DNA of 64,000 nucleotides from BRH-c25 sp012519325 (GTDB taxonomy: Bacteria > Bacillota > Clostridia > Lutisporales > Lutisporaceae), in assembly GCA_050950645.1 (NCBI GenBank), contig JBMNHZ010000017.1:186001-250000 (forward strand), given 5' to 3'. Position 1 is the stretch's first letter. Each line of letters starts with the position of its first letter. This document shows positions 62,546 through 64,000 of the stretch, in pieces. Both the position numbers and the translations under genes were made by a program. The notes beneath the pieces are model-generated. The model had not been told where the DNA came from. It made no database searches and saw only the letters and a list, made by a program, of their open reading frames with translations.

Positions 62546-63835
62546 CTAAGCTGCTATATGCTTTGCTGCTAATATCTGAGCATGTTCCTGAGGACTGCGT
62601 AACTGGTACGGTTTTCTGTCCCTTAGAACAGCAAAGATGTAAATGATGATCTTACGCATAACTGCTCCCAAAGCTACCTTCTTAGGTTTACTCTGGCACT
62701 TTTGCTTGTAGAATTCAAGTAATACAGGGTTGCAAGCCTCTTTATTCCGCTTAGTTCGGATATTGGCAAGAGCAGTTGTAAAAAGAACCCTGCGAAGTAG
62801 CCTGGAACCTCTCTTGGACATTTTATTCCGTGTGCCGGTAAATTCTCCGGATTGCATCACAGAGGGGTCAATGCCAAAGTAAGCAACCAGTTTTCCCGGC
62901 TTAGAGAAAGCGGAAAAATCGCCGATTTCTGCTAGAATGGTGGCAGCAGTAAGAAGGCCAATACCTGGCAGGCTCTGCAAAAGTTCAAGAGTTAATGCTA
63001 GCATGGGCATATCCTTTGCCATATCTTCAGCGATCAATAGATGAATGGTTTTTAGGACCTTCGCCAAGTTATCTTCCAGAGTTCTGATCATGGATATGTA
63101 GACACCCAGCATAGCAATGTTCGAGGAATTATGAACAGTCAAAGGCGCAAACTCTCTGGCTTTGGAGACCAAAAGATTATACTTTGCAGTTGACCACTTA
63201 AGGCTTCTGCGAGAATTCTTCTGGATCAGTGCAATCAACTTGTTCCTGTTCGCTTTAAGAATATGCGCAGGCGTAGGATATTTCTCCAATACTGCAAGAG
63301 CAGCCTTTGAAAAGATGTTGGGGAATACATCCTTGAAGTTTAACATGAGTTGGTCAACAATACCCGTAAGCCTGTTTTTGTAGGCAGTAAGTTCGTCAGA
63401 GAGCTTGTAGTACTGTCGGCAAAGACTTCGCAGGCATTCAATATCCTCATCGGGGATATTAGTAGTTTTAAGCTCCTGAAATCTGTATAGCAGGGCAATT
63501 TTCCGGGCATCAGCTTTATCATTTTTCACTTTTCTGATTCCAATATTTTTGATAGAATCAGTCTGGATGGGGTTTATGATGGAGACCTCCAATCCAGCTT
63601 TACAAAGTGAATGGAAAAGGATTTTGTGATAGTGCCCGGTGGATTCCATGACGACGAAAGGCCTAGAATCAAAGTCCTTTTCCGTTTTTTTCAGTAATTC
63701 AACGACTCTTTCAACGTCAGAACTGGAATCATGGTGGATCTTCATGCGGGCAATCACTTCATTGGATGGAGAAAGAATTGCCATCTCACTGAAGAATTTA
63801 CCTACATCGATTCCTGCAATAGGTCTGAAATTCAT
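62546..63835 (-). CDS. IS110-family transposase, complete copy
   Basis: DEDD transposase of 429 residues. The N-terminal RuvC-like domain has GIDVGKFFSEMAIL, VMESTGHYHKILFHSL and VKNDKADARKIALLYRFQEL. The C-terminal transposase_20 domain has LQSLPGIGLLTAATILAEIG, then KLVAYFGIDPSVMQSGEFTG with the catalytic-serine region, and KMSKRGSRLLRRVLF. The start is ATG at 63833-63835 with GGAGG upstream. It is identical to copy 1 over the shared part, so one copy is a recent duplicate and this one looks active. Confidence 0.93.
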   Translation of the reverse strand: MNFRPIAGIDVGKFFSEMAILSPSNEVIARMKIHHDSSSDVERVVELLKKTEKDFDSRPFVVMESTGHYHKILFHSLCKAGLEVSIINPIQTDSIKNIGIRKVKNDKADARKIALLYRFQELKTTNIPDEDIECLRSLCRQYYKLSDELTAYKNRLTGIVDQLMLNFKDVFPNIFSKAALAVLEKYPTPAHILKANRNKLIALIQKNSRRSLKWSTAKYNLLVSKAREFAPLTVHNSSNIAMLGVYISMIRTLEDNLAKVLKTIHLLIAEDMAKDMPMLALTLELLQSLPGIGLLTAATILAEIGDFSAFSKPGKLVAYFGIDPSVMQSGEFTGTRNKMSKRGSRLLRRVLFTTALANIRTKRNKEACNPVLLEFYKQKCQSKPKKVALGAVMRKIIIYIFAVLRDRKPYQLRSPQEHAQILAAKHIAA

Positions 63836-63845
63836 CAAAATGCCT

Positions 63846-64000
63846 CCTTAAAAAATTAATGGACTTAAAAGCCTCCATTCCTTCTCATGTAAGCAAACAA
63901 CCTTGCATGTGACACGAGGAACCAGCTAAAAAGCTGGCCTCAACCAGCCAAATCATGTAGACTTACCGGAATGGAAAAATACTCTTTCATACGGGTAATC
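63846..64000 (-). ncRNA. candidate IS110 bridge RNA, copy 2 (partial)
   Basis: Same structured leader as copy 1: CCAGCT/AGCTGG hairpin and the CCATTCC/GGAATGG long-range pair are inside the window. The promoter-proximal part lies beyond 64000. Confidence 0.45.

Larger units (their letters stand above)
62546..64000 (-). mobile_element. IS110-family insertion element, copy 2 (5' side cut by window edge)
   Basis: Complete transposase gene plus 165 bases of the 5' noncoding region. 62962-64000 equals 1-1039. Its 3' end lies left of 62546 by an unknown short distance. Same orientation as copy 1, about 63 kb apart. Confidence 0.88.

Overview
The window is a low-GC Gram-positive chromosome segment. 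Gene content and order fit a motile member of the Clostridia, perhaps close to the Ruminiclostridium/Acetivibrio group, though the species cannot be fixed from sequence alone. Supporting evidence: PolC-type DNA polymerase, FliY, CheC and CheD, a FlhF/FlhG/SigD-containing fla/che operon, strong AGGAGG ribosome sites, and many TTG/GTG starts.

Layout. (1) 1-1125: the coding start and 5' noncoding part of an IS110-family element on the minus strand. An identical copy enters the window at 62546 and runs past the right edge; both copies have the same orientation. (2) 1287-27362: most of a fla/che operon on the plus strand, namely fliK, flgD, a flagellar operon protein, flgE, flbD, motA, motB, fliL, fliM, fliY, cheY, fliO, fliP, fliQ, fliR, flhB, flhA, flhF, flhG, a PilZ protein, cheB, cheA, cheW, cheC, cheD, a membrane protein, sigD, a FapA-like protein, a SwrB-like protein and an MltG-like domain protein. 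Together they make the hook, export gate, stator and switch, the chemotaxis pathway and the late flagellar sigma factor. (3) 27582-35591: rpsB, tsf, pyrH, frr, a PASTA-like small protein, uppS, cdsA, dxr, rseP and ispG, for translation, nucleotide, envelope and isoprenoid synthesis. (4) 35648-40559: a family 2 glycosyltransferase and polC. (5) 40710-51175: rimP, nusA, rnpM/ylxR, ylxQ, infB, rbfA, nrnA, truB, ribF, rpsO and pnp, a classic translation/RNA-turnover cluster with a clear promoter in front of rimP.

(6) 51176-61080 is the accessory region and the most interesting part. Four unrelated ORFs, all on the plus strand, are each followed by a noncoding unit that begins with TAACAATG. Where complete, the unit ends with a GTGAGTGCG-like box, a 5-base spacer and a GTTRRRY-like heptamer. 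This is the layout of integron gene cassettes with attC sites, but the units are long (130-192 bp), structured, and no integrase gene is in view. The cargo looks defensive: a PD-(D/E)XK nuclease-like protein, a membrane/zinc-ribbon protein, an RN-x3-H (HEPN-like) protein and an Abi/DRT-type reverse transcriptase. The reverse transcriptase gene is split by an IS21-family element that left a GTTC target duplication; exact removal of the element restores one 515-codon frame. A second IS21-family element lies just downstream, and the start of a fourth cassette unit survives on its far side.

(7) 61080-64000: 5'-truncated remains of a transposon AAA ATPase and a GNAT acetyltransferase, a stretch without genes, and the second IS110 copy. 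Three 48-bp palindromic elements (11-bp arms, 26-bp spacer, compensatory arm changes) sit in intergenic positions after cheD and before pyrH and pnp.
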